Shown here piece by piece: positions 1-5,903 of a stretch of DNA of 6,411 nt. Position numbers and translations under genes: made by a program. A model generated the notes under the pieces. It did no database searches and was not told the origin of the DNA. It saw only the letters and a program-made list of their open reading frames with translations. The DNA is from Globobulimina sp. (taxonomy: Eukaryota; Foraminifera; Rotaliida), in assembly GCA_003354225.1 (NCBI GenBank), contig PIVH01000296.1:1-6411 (forward strand). Direction: 5' to 3'. Numbering within the stretch: position 1 is the stretch's first letter; every line of letters begins with the position of its first letter.

Positions 1-517
1 TATAGTAAATAACACGCAATCCTTCCTAGAGACTGCCGCATCGCAAGGAGACGAAATTGAAGTATTGAATAATAATAATAACAATGAAATATTTGACGCG
101 GATCTATTTATGAATGATGATGCATTGATTAATAACGGATTGGATGACGCGGACTTCGGGGTAGAAAATGAAGAATTATCATCAGACGACGCGAAAACAG
201 AAATAATTCCAACGGATACTATCACCCCACAACAACCTGTAGCAACTCCAATGGATACAAATACAACAAACGCAGTGATACAAAATGGCGCTAAACAGAC
301 AAACAAAACCGTGATCTCCGATAATATTGAAACAGTGACAGCCAATGAACAATTCCAGCAATATACGTTTGGGGTACTGCCCAACGAAAAGAACCAAGAA
401 AGAAACTCAAAAGAAAACCGCAACCGAAACCAACACCAAAATTGCAAATCACTCCGAATATCCCGAAATATGTTCGAAGCCGGGGATCAAAGGCAAATGC
501 ATTTCACAAAGACTTAA
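1..517 (+). CDS. ORF1 (gag-like) of the retrotransposon, 5'-truncated by the window edge
   Basis: This frame is open from base 2 to the TAA at 515-517, so the protein starts left of the window; a TTG at 65 is not a credible start because the frame continues upstream of it. The visible part is acidic and low in complexity: six asparagines encoded at 68-85, then Asp/Glu-rich stretches such as DADLFMNDD and NEELSSDDAK, then a Thr/Pro/Gln-rich segment. No CCHC knuckle or RRM is visible, but those could lie upstream. Position directly before ORF2 makes it the expected nucleic-acid-binding ORF1 by analogy with LINEs; similarity to a family cannot be shown from this fragment. From about base 385 its residues look less natural than those of the overlapping -1 frame, so the last 40 or so codons may be read out of frame. 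Confidence 0.55.
   Translation, partial: IVNNTQSFLETAASQGDEIEVLNNNNNNEIFDADLFMNDDALINNGLDDADFGVENEELSSDDAKTEIIPTDTITPQQPVATPMDTNTTNAVIQNGAKQTNKTVISDNIETVTANEQFQQYTFGVLPNEKNQERNSKENRNRNQHQNCKSLRISRNMFEAGDQRQMHFTKT
68..85 (+). repeat. AAT trinucleotide run
   Basis: Four AAT units followed by AAC and AAT encode six asparagines in the gag-like frame. It is a short, slippage-prone microsatellite within coding sequence. Confidence 0.7.
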
Positions 518-672
518 TTACCAACCAATTGAAAGATGGCAATAAAAAGAAAAAGAAAGAAAACACATTACCATTTAACAACATTAGAGGCAAAGGATTA
601 CAAAGCAAAGCAAGAAAGAAAGACAAAGCAAAGCATAATTCGGGTAATGACAATGGTAAATATAAGAAATAA
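349..672 (+). CDS. Lysine-rich open frame, probable continuation of ORF1 in the -1 frame
   Basis: After a TGA at 346-348 this frame is open for 107 codons to the TAA at 670-672. It has no ATG near its beginning, so it is unlikely to be an independent gene. Its product is strongly basic: a KPQPKPTPK stretch, then NIPKYVRSRGSK, then lysine runs such as GNKKKKKEN. A basic tail following the acidic part seen upstream is reasonable for a gag-like RNA-binding protein. I infer that ORF1 passes from the upstream frame into this one between about 349 and 517. The GGGG run at 371-374 is one possible indel site. I see no canonical X XXY YYZ slippery heptamer in the correct phase, so a mutation or base-call error is more likely than programmed frameshifting. 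Confidence 0.4.
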   Translation, partial: TIPAIYVWGTAQRKEPRKKLKRKPQPKPTPKLQITPNIPKYVRSRGSKANAFHKDLITNQLKDGNKKKKKENTLPFNNIRGKGLQSKARKKDKAKHNSGNDNGKYKK

Positions 673-1078
673 GTGCGATGAAGATAGAAAAGACAAACAA
701 TCAATCTCCAAAATAATAAATTATACCTTTTATCCCCTTTTCTGTTTATGTATTATATGCTATCTTATCCTGTATAGTAACTTTGACGTTGTAACTGAAG
801 ACAGAGACCATTTTATATTTACGGACTTGTATGTTGGGTATTTTACCCATTACTATCCGTTTCTAGACCATATAAAATCCTCTACTTCAGTATCAACCTT
901 TCCTTTTGAATTAAGCCACAAACAAAGTTTAAATAAAATAATTAATTCAGTAACTTTTCATTCAAAATTAAATAAAGTAAACAAACCTAACAAACTAAGC
1001 ATAAAAACAACTCGAAATCACACACTAAAACGCACACAAAAAGCACCAAATACCTCCTACAACAATGGTAATATATAA
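536..1078 (+). CDS. Small ORF of unknown function with one hydrophobic segment, overlapping the ORF2 start
   Basis: ATG at 536 opens a 180-residue frame ending with TAA at 1076-1078; in-frame stops at 515 and 530 lie upstream. Residues 1-60 are basic (MAIKRKRKK near the start). Residues 63-80 are hydrophobic and Cys/Tyr-rich and could span a membrane (bases 722-775). Residues 82-120 are aromatic and mixed, and the C-terminus is again Lys/Asn-rich. I do not recognise a family. A frame this long is unexpected in AT-rich sequence, especially in 673-1064 where nothing else codes. It shares its frame with the visible ORF1, so it may be the true C-terminal part of ORF1 after two compensating shifts, or a separate ORF. 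Its last 14 bases overlap ORF2. A membrane role is inference only. Confidence 0.4.
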   Translation: MAIKRKRKKTHYHLTTLEAKDYKAKQERKTKQSIIRVMTMVNIRNKCDEDRKDKQSISKIINYTFYPLFCLCIICYLILYSNFDVVTEDRDHFIFTDLYVGYFTHYYPFLDHIKSSTSVSTFPFELSHKQSLNKIINSVTFHSKLNKVNKPNKLSIKTTRNHTLKRTQKAPNTSYNNGNI

Positions 1079-4000
1079 AATATTACAATATAATATAAGT
1101 GGGATAATAAACCCATCCAAAATGTCCCAAGAAGATAAATGCATTAAACTAAGACAAATAATGCACTCCAAACAAATAGACTTCCTATTATTACAAGAAT
1201 GGAGTGCTACACTCCGATATCCATTGCAACCGAACGAAACCCATTATACGGATAAAAATAACATAAAACACCCACTTAAATTCCCAATAAAATACTTCCA
1301 AAATTATAATGTCCATCACGTAGGCACAGAAACTGCCATTTTATATCGGAAATCTTTAAATGTCACTCCATTGCCTCCCCCACCAAACTATAATCATATA
1401 AATAGAACACAAAATTGCCACATAACCAGCATAATACTGCACAGTGGAGACCGAAATATAGGAATCCATTCGCTTTATAACTGTCCGAGTAATCCAAATA
1501 TTGACCAACTGTTTGATTATCCAATGACAGTTGACCAGAATGTAATTGCTGGAGATTTCAATATCCCGAATGTAATTTGGGGCAGCAATAGATCCACAAC
1601 AGAATCAAGCAACTTTGTGGATGCCATCCAGTTCCAAAATTGGGAAATTCTTAATATAAATAATCCATCTTATACCCACATCCACAGGTCATACGGCACC
1701 AAATCCAATATAGATCTCACATTAATATCAGACGACCTCAAACACACAAAGTGGAATATCCTCCATTCGCTATATGACGAGAACTGCTCAGATCATATTC
1801 CGATAATAACAGCGTTTGAGGTTTCCCATGATTTTGGATTTGAAGAAGACAAGAAAACCTGGAACCTGACTAACGACTCAAAGTGGAACAACTACACAAA
1901 AACGCTGGAAGAAACGTTACAAAATACAGAATTTGATATAAATCCGAATATATACACAGAGCAAATAACTTACATCATCTTATATACTGCGGAACAAACC
2001 ATTGGATATAAAACTTTCTACCGAGGACATAAACCTTGGTGGAATAGAAAAATAAAGAAACTAAAGAAGAAATGTAAAAGATTACGAAGAAGAATACAAA
2101 GAATGAAAAAAAACGCGAAACGATTGAAAAAAGACTATACAAACTTCCCCAGATATAAACGAGAAAAATTAAAACTAAGCAGATTCCAATCCCTTAAATA
2201 CAACCAAATAACCATTGCAAAAGCGAAATATAATGATAAAGTAAACAAATATATACAAACATGCAAGGACTATGGCCGCAGATTCTGGCGAACCATATCC
2301 TGCAATAAAACAAACCAAACAAATACTAATAATATCCCCCCATTAAACCATAAAAATAAAACTAATATAACAGATCCAAAGCAACAAGCAAAAGCATTGC
2401 ATGATGCAATGACTAGACCTCCCAAACCACCATCAAACCCACAGCATGAACATTGGCATAAATATATAGATGAATATGTACCAAACTACCTCATAAACCA
2501 TCGCAATAATCCTCAAATCAATAAACATGATATCCATAACATATTAATAGATAAAAAGAAACAGAATAAATCCTCGCAAACCCAATACCCATCAAACATA
2601 AATACGGAAATCAATCTAGAACTGAGCCAATATCAAACCCTCAATGATCCAATCTTGAAATATGAGATAAGAAATGTGATAAAACGGCTAGACACTCACA
2701 AAGCATACGGTCCCGATAGAATCCATAACCAAATGCTTAAACATGGTGGGGATGCATTGATAAACTGTCTGATGCCTCTATTTAACGTATGTATGGCCAA
2801 TGGGACTTTCCCGGGATACTGGAACTTTGCCCATATCCTTCCAATACCAAAGCCAAATAAAGACCATAGTAATCCAAAAAACTACCGGCCCATTGCAATA
2901 TCTTCCTGCCTGGGTAGAGTTTTTGAAAAGATTTTAGCAAATAGACTGCAACATTTCTGTGTCATAAACAAAATATTCAATAACTACCAGTGTGGCTTCC
3001 AAATAAATCGATGCTGCGACGATGTCCTAACAACCTTCATCTCCGATGTACAAACATCCTTTGATATGGTCAGTGATACCGATGTAGTCTTCACCGACTT
3101 TTCAAAAGCTTATGACAGTGTGTGGCATAATGGATTGTTATACAAACTGATACAAAACAACATCACTGGCAATATACTAAACGTTTTAGCATCATTCATC
3201 CAAACAAGATATACCAAAGTAATAACCAAAAAAGTTGAGTCAAATTGGGTGGCACAACCAATAGGAGTCCCGCAAGGATCTGCTCTTTCACCCATCCTAT
3301 ATATACTTTTCACGAATGATTACTGCTTAAAACACCCAAATTTAGTCCACTTTGCTTGCTTTGCTGATGATACAGCATTTTGGACAAGCCCTGCCTCCAA
3401 AGATCCCCTCCGTTACAAATACCTACAAATTGAATTAAATAATTTTAGTGATTGGTGTGACCGATGGCAACTAATGATAAATCCATCCAAATGTTCCTCC
3501 ATAAACTTCTCACACAGCAAACCTATACAATTCTATCCTAAATCAAAAATAGCCATAAATCCGAAATCAAACAAACCAGAAACAATTAGTAAATATAACA
3601 TTCATTCCATACCAATAAAATACGAGAAAATAGTCCGATATCTGGGCCTATGGTTCGATGAGAAACTAAACTTCAAAGCACATATTGAAAAAGTCCGAGC
3701 AAAGTCAATTCGCAGTTATTGGAAACTGTTTTTCGCAATGAAAGCAGGGTTGAAATTGACCCCATTATCCATATCAATGCTATATAAATCCCTCGCGAGA
3801 TCCCGAATGGAATACGGAATGACACACTATTACCCATACGACACCAAAAAGGTACTAAATATATTGCAAAATAAATTCCTCCGCTTAGCAATCCCATGCC
3901 GTCTGGATTCACCGATGGATATAATCCAAAACCTAATAAGAATAGAACCAATCGAACAGAGAGCCCAATATTTAACACTACGCCAACTAGCGAGGGCTTA

Positions 4001-5414
4001 CTACAACGACTCCTACCATCCATTAAACAGAACCTTCAAATCATTGACAAAATATATAAACATAATACAATCACATAAATATCGCAGAACTTCCTCCAAT
4101 AAAAACTCACCAAATCAGAATAAAAAATGCAAGAAATTCATCAATTTACAGAAAAACTCACTAATAATTGCATCAAATATATGCCAAAACGACCCCTCCA
4201 TTAAAGCATTAACATTAAACATAAACCAAATGATAAAAACACAAATAACCGCATCCCCAACATACAACATCGCAATCATTCCAACGAACTTTGATGTATC
4301 CACAAGAACAGAAAACCCAATAATCCCAACCAGTAACTCAATAATAATTGCATTTAGCGATGGATCATGCGACCCAAACCCAGGAAGGGGCGGAGCAGCG
4401 GTATTCATCCCAGAGCAGCCAGCCCACCTTGAAAGTTTCAAAAAAGTCTTTTATTTCAATCTACCAATAACAATAACAACCGCAGAGACGGAAGCGGTCC
4501 ATATGTTATTGAACTACATAATTAATAATAGAATAAATAGACAAATAACGTACAAAATATACATAGATAACCTACCATTATTACAGTTTATTGATGGCGC
4601 CAATTACCCAAAATACAACGATACCAAACTATTAATAGAAAACATATACATTAAACTCACACAAATACAATCAATCAAACCGAATACACACATTTCATTC
4701 ATCAAAATTAAATCACATAACAATAATATATTCAATGATAAAGTGGATGAATTAGCCAATTTTGCAGCTAAACATACAAAATATAATCCAGAAAGATTCA
4801 ATGAAATTACATACAACACCACAGTCACTCAATTGCATAATCAAATAAATTACAATTGGAGCCAGTCCTGGAAACAAAGGAATACACAAAGTCACCAAGA
4901 CAGCTACCAAATGTATAGAAATAACCCGATACTAAATAATAAATTATATAAACTAATAAAACTAACCAACAGAGATGAAGCGGCAATAATGAACCGACTC
5001 ATTTCTGGCCATATCGAACTTAATTATTTCTTATATAAACATAAATTTAAAGACACAGACAAATCAATAATAATATCACCTCATTGCAGCCAATGCCAAA
5101 ACAACCAAATAGAATCAATACGCCATTTCATACTTAAATGCCCCGCCTATATAAAACAAAGGAAAAGAATGTTCAGCTCACTGAGCAAATCATGGAAAGG
5201 ATTCAAACATAGAAACAGGATAAATATAGAGAACCTATTCTATCCGTACAACATCCGAGTCCTCCCTGACATTGAGACTGAACTAACACTTGAAGTACAA
5301 ATAAATATTTGGAAAAACATTCTTCAATTCGTAAAAGAAACAAAACGATTCAATTACCTATACCAAGTGGACCTAAAGAATATATGCCCGATCATCCCCG
5401 ATCAAGAAAGTTAG
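1065..5414 (+). CDS. ORF2 polyprotein: APE endonuclease, reverse transcriptase, RNase H, zinc motif
   Basis: This 1449-residue protein carries the enzymes for target-primed reverse transcription of the element's RNA at nicked chromosomal DNA. ATG 1065 is favoured because an in-frame stop lies upstream at 1026, A is at -3 and G at +4, and the protein begins at once with the endonuclease motif KILQYNISG. Domains in order: endonuclease about 5-246; basic linker 328-356; reverse transcriptase about 545-877 with YRPIA, FTDFSKAYD, GVPQGS and FADD; a 215-residue spacer; RNase H about 1093-1237 with D1099, E1141, D1168 and D1228; CCHC motif 1341-1359. The length is ordinary for RNase H-bearing LINE ORF2s. 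There is no internal stop or frameshift and all expected catalytic residues are kept, which suggests recent function. The coding strand is A-rich and G-poor throughout. Whether ORF2 starts by reinitiation after the overlapping upstream frame is inference. Confidence 0.97.
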   Translation: MVIYKILQYNISGIINPSKMSQEDKCIKLRQIMHSKQIDFLLLQEWSATLRYPLQPNETHYTDKNNIKHPLKFPIKYFQNYNVHHVGTETAILYRKSLNVTPLPPPPNYNHINRTQNCHITSIILHSGDRNIGIHSLYNCPSNPNIDQLFDYPMTVDQNVIAGDFNIPNVIWGSNRSTTESSNFVDAIQFQNWEILNINNPSYTHIHRSYGTKSNIDLTLISDDLKHTKWNILHSLYDENCSDHIPIITAFEVSHDFGFEEDKKTWNLTNDSKWNNYTKTLEETLQNTEFDINPNIYTEQITYIILYTAEQTIGYKTFYRGHKPWWNRKIKKLKKKCKRLRRRIQRMKKNAKRLKKDYTNFPRYKREKLKLSRFQSLKYNQITIAKAKYNDKVNKYIQTCKDYGRRFWRTISCNKTNQTNTNNIPPLNHKNKTNITDPKQQAKALHDAMTRPPKPPSNPQHEHWHKYIDEYVPNYLINHRNNPQINKHDIHNILIDKKKQNKSSQTQYPSNINTEINLELSQYQTLNDPILKYEIRNVIKRLDTHKAYGPDRIHNQMLKHGGDALINCLMPLFNVCMANGTFPGYWNFAHILPIPKPNKDHSNPKNYRPIAISSCLGRVFEKILANRLQHFCVINKIFNNYQCGFQINRCCDDVLTTFISDVQTSFDMVSDTDVVFTDFSKAYDSVWHNGLLYKLIQNNITGNILNVLASFIQTRYTKVITKKVESNWVAQPIGVPQGSALSPILYILFTNDYCLKHPNLVHFACFADDTAFWTSPASKDPLRYKYLQIELNNFSDWCDRWQLMINPSKCSSINFSHSKPIQFYPKSKIAINPKSNKPETISKYNIHSIPIKYEKIVRYLGLWFDEKLNFKAHIEKVRAKSIRSYWKLFFAMKAGLKLTPLSISMLYKSLARSRMEYGMTHYYPYDTKKVLNILQNKFLRLAIPCRLDSPMDIIQNLIRIEPIEQRAQYLTLRQLARAYYNDSYHPLNRTFKSLTKYINIIQSHKYRRTSSNKNSPNQNKKCKKFINLQKNSLIIASNICQNDPSIKALTLNINQMIKTQITASPTYNIAIIPTNFDVSTRTENPIIPTSNSIIIAFSDGSCDPNPGRGGAAVFIPEQPAHLESFKKVFYFNLPITITTAETEAVHMLLNYIINNRINRQITYKIYIDNLPLLQFIDGANYPKYNDTKLLIENIYIKLTQIQSIKPNTHISFIKIKSHNNNIFNDKVDELANFAAKHTKYNPERFNEITYNTTVTQLHNQINYNWSQSWKQRNTQSHQDSYQMYRNNPILNNKLYKLIKLTNRDEAAIMNRLISGHIELNYFLYKHKFKDTDKSIIISPHCSQCQNNQIESIRHFILKCPAYIKQRKRMFSSLSKSWKGFKHRNRINIENLFYPYNIRVLPDIETELTLEVQINIWKNILQFVKETKRFNYLYQVDLKNICPIIPDQES
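1077..1802 (+). other. ORF2 domain: apurinic-type (EEP family) endonuclease
   Basis: Residues 5-246 show the full order of LINE APE motifs: N10 in QYNISG, E45 in LLLQEW, the TAILYRK strand at 90-96, Y138 in HSLYNCPS, D164 and N166 in AGDFNIPNVIWGS, D217 in NIDLTL, and D243-H244 in CSDHIPI. These correspond to the metal-binding and catalytic residues of the exonuclease III/APE fold. In LINEs this domain nicks the target strand so that the 3' OH can prime reverse transcription. The classic set appears complete, so the domain is likely active. Target sequence preference cannot be read from the sequence. Confidence 0.95.
2046..2132 (+). other. ORF2 segment: highly basic linker between endonuclease and reverse transcriptase
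   Basis: Directly after the GHKPWWN motif (residues 321-327), which is the usual KPWWN-type mark at the end of the endonuclease region, residues 328-356 contain 19 Lys or Arg out of 29. The spacing of Leu, Ile and Met between the basic residues is compatible with a helix. A nuclear-localisation or RNA/DNA-binding role is plausible, but no specific family is recognised. Confidence 0.6.
2697..3695 (+). other. ORF2 domain: reverse transcriptase
   Basis: Residues 545-877 contain the LINE reverse transcriptase blocks in order: HKAYGPDRI (545-553); HILPIPKPNKD followed by NYRPIA (590-611); QCGFQINRCCDDVL (642-655); motif A FTDFSKAYDSVWH with catalytic D678; motif B GVPQGSALSP (734-743); motif C FADD with D768 and D769; motif D near WCDRWQLMINPSKC (797-810); and motif E RYLGLWFD (858-865). 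All three catalytic aspartates are present. The HKAYGPDRI, FADD and GVPQGS blocks are typical of non-LTR elements rather than LTR elements or group II introns. It would copy the element RNA from the nicked target end. Confidence 0.97.
4341..4775 (+). other. ORF2 domain: RNase H
   Basis: Residues 1093-1237 carry the type I RNase H pattern: IAFSDGSCDPNPGRGGAA with D1099, TTAETEAV with E1141, KIYIDN with D1168, and IKIKSHNNNIFNDKVDELA with H1218 and D1228. The D-E-D-D active site and the assisting histidine are all present. In LINEs this domain is confined to a few clades (I-like, some R1, LOA, Tad and relatives). It degrades the RNA strand of the RNA-DNA hybrid. It follows the reverse transcriptase after an Asn/Lys-rich spacer with no recognised domain (about residues 878-1092). 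Confidence 0.93.
5085..5141 (+). other. ORF2 motif: C-terminal CCHC zinc-binding motif
   Basis: Residues 1341-1359 read C-x2-C-x9-H-x4-C (C1341, C1344, H1354, C1359), followed by PAYIKQR. The form with E before xxxH and CPAY after it matches the cysteine-histidine motif commonly found near the end of LINE ORF2 proteins. It is thought to bind nucleic acid or support the reverse transcription complex. About 90 further residues follow without a recognised domain. Confidence 0.85.
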
Positions 5415-5429
5415 TGTACGTTTGTACAC
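5414..5429 (+). promoter_or_regulatory. Hairpin overlapping the ORF2 stop codon
   Basis: The arms GTGTAC (5414-5419) and GTACAC (5424-5429) are perfect reverse complements with a four-base loop. The first arm begins on the last base of the ORF2 TAG. It could form an RNA stem at the start of the 3' UTR; any role is inference. Confidence 0.45.
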
Positions 5430-5465
5430 CACTTTCCAAAATATATTATATTTTTACCTTTGTTC

Positions 5466-5566
5466 ATTGGTTCCAATCACCAAATAAAAGGACTTGTATC
5501 CTTGTTTGTGTATACTATTTAAATAGTGTTCCTTCTTGTGTATGGGTGAAATCTTTAATTGATTTC
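5466..5566 (+). repeat. Cluster of four further short inverted repeats in the 3' UTR
   Basis: Perfect arm pairs are ATTGG/CCAAT at 5466-5477 (2-base spacer), AAGGA/TCCTT at 5488-5503 (6-base spacer), ACTATTT/AAATAGT at 5514-5527 (no spacer) and GAAATC/GATTTC at 5548-5566 (7-base spacer). Each is weak alone, but their regular succession right after ORF2 suggests a structured RNA end. LINE reverse transcriptases of several clades recognise 3' stem-loops, which is why this is worth recording. Confidence 0.5.
5483..5488 (+). promoter_or_regulatory. AATAAA polyadenylation-type hexamer, first copy
   Basis: A canonical AATAAA lies 69 bases after the ORF2 stop within the hairpin cluster. It may be chance in AT-rich sequence; no T/GT-rich downstream element clearly marks it as used. 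Confidence 0.3.
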
Positions 5567-5620
5567 TTAATGTTTGCTTTAAAGAGTCATAAATTGCAAC
5601 TATGTACAAGTCAATGTACC

Positions 5621-5626
5621 AATAAA
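5621..5626 (+). promoter_or_regulatory. AATAAA polyadenylation-type hexamer, second copy
   Basis: AATAAA is followed within 50 bases by a T/G-containing stretch (TGTCTCTTTGTAAC, starting near 5659). This makes it the better of the two candidate poly(A) signals for the element's transcript. No genomic A tail follows directly. Confidence 0.4.
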
Positions 5627-5778
5627 GCGGTCTGTATGAAATGAAGTCCTATATAACATGTCTCTTTGTAACAATTTTTGACTTGTGGGAAAATATAAAG
5701 GTATGATCAAATTTATACGTACAGGATATGGGATCATAGATTTTTTTATGGTCAAAATCATATGGATAAATACAAAGC

Positions 5779-5789
5779 TTTTTTTTTTT
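5779..5789 (+). repeat. T11 homopolymer
   Basis: Eleven T residues follow AAAGC. It is a homopolymer prone to sequencing or replication slippage, and lies in the otherwise unassigned stretch 5640-5820, in which I see no gene. A short GC-rich patch (5796-5808, including ACCGGT) follows. Confidence 0.8.
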
Positions 5790-5820
5790 GTTCATGCGGG
5801 CGACCGGTGTGGTTGTCCAT

Positions 5821-5858
5821 GTGATCATTCATTTGATCATACATTGATGTATGATCAC
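5821..5858. repeat. Nested palindrome built on TGATCAT
   Basis: TGATCATACAT at 5834-5844 and ATGTATGATCA at 5847-5857 are perfect 11-base inverted arms separated by only TG. A second possible pairing joins GTGATCAT (5821-5828) with ATGATCAC (5851-5858). The 9-mer GTATGATCA at 5849-5857 also occurs at 5701-5709. The structure could be a cruciform or an RNA hairpin; nothing assigns it a role. Confidence 0.75.
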
Positions 5859-5871
5859 GGGACTCGAACTC
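5859..5871 (-). promoter_or_regulatory. Pol III B-box-like sequence, possible SINE or tRNA relic
   Basis: Read on the minus strand this is GAGTTCGAGTCCC. Ten of eleven bases match the B-box consensus GGTTCGANNCC. The flanking bases pair poorly as a T-arm stem and no well-spaced A box is seen: the nearest partial match is only about 14 bases upstream on that strand. It is therefore not an intact tRNA gene; a SINE relic or chance match is possible. Confidence 0.3.
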
Positions 5872-5875
5872 TAGT

Positions 5876-5903
5876 AACCCTCACTAAAAAAAAAACCCTC
5901 ACT
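5876..5903. repeat. 10-base direct repeat bracketing an A10 run
   Basis: AACCCTCACT occurs at 5876-5885 and again at 5894-5903, with A10 at 5886-5895 overlapping the second copy. It may be the tail of the retrotransposon with local target duplication, or replication slippage. Read on the minus strand, GTGAGGG, a T10 run and AG form the outline of a minimal 19-base GT-AG interval, which is too short for most known introns. Confidence 0.6.

Larger units (their letters stand above)
5415..5640 (+). other. Probable 3' untranslated region of the retrotransposon
   Basis: The base composition changes sharply after the ORF2 stop, from A-rich and G-poor to T-rich. The segment holds five short inverted repeats between 5414 and 5566 and two AATAAA hexamers. 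No coding family is recognised. One + strand frame with an ATG at 5384 stays open to 5644 but shows no domain and is treated as chance. Where the transcript actually ends is not visible. Confidence 0.6.
1..5895 (+). mobile_element. Non-LTR (LINE-type) retrotransposon, I/Jockey/R1-like group, 5' end outside the window
   Basis: The unit consists of a gag-like region followed by a long ORF2 with endonuclease, reverse transcriptase, RNase H and a terminal zinc motif, all on the + strand. That domain order is established for RNase H-bearing non-LTR elements of the I group and its relatives. No long terminal repeats, integrase or protease are seen, which argues against LTR retrotransposons and retroviruses. 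The 5' UTR and start of ORF1 lie left of base 1. The right border is tentative: I place it at the A10 run 5886-5895, but it could be anywhere from just after the AATAAA at 5621 to the A10 run at 6139-6148. Target-site duplications cannot be assessed because the left junction is missing. Identity is near certain; borders and clade are inference. Confidence 0.9.

Noticed and set aside
363-400. Programmed -1 frameshift site in the gag-like region
   Set aside because: No X XXY YYZ heptamer in the right phase and no obvious downstream pseudoknot; GAAAAGAAC at 386-394 is not a canonical site.
182-704. Minus-strand frames at 182-397 and 504-704
   Set aside because: They are opposite the gag-like frames; their hydrophobic, Phe/Leu-rich content is what antisense of Lys/Asn-rich coding gives.
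3896-4078. Plus-strand 60-codon frame inside ORF2
   Set aside because: It is an out-of-frame shadow of the intact ORF2 with no recognisable content.
3110-4828. Minus-strand open frames inside ORF2 (3110-3313, 3673-4023, 4115-4441, 4604-4828)
   Set aside because: They lie opposite strongly supported reverse transcriptase and RNase H coding sequence, show no motifs, and are explained by the low frequency of stops opposite A-rich, G-poor codons.
5791-5885. Functional tRNA gene on the minus strand
   Set aside because: Only the B-box core fits. The T-arm stem has mismatches, there is no A box at normal spacing, and no acceptor stem or cloverleaf could be drawn.
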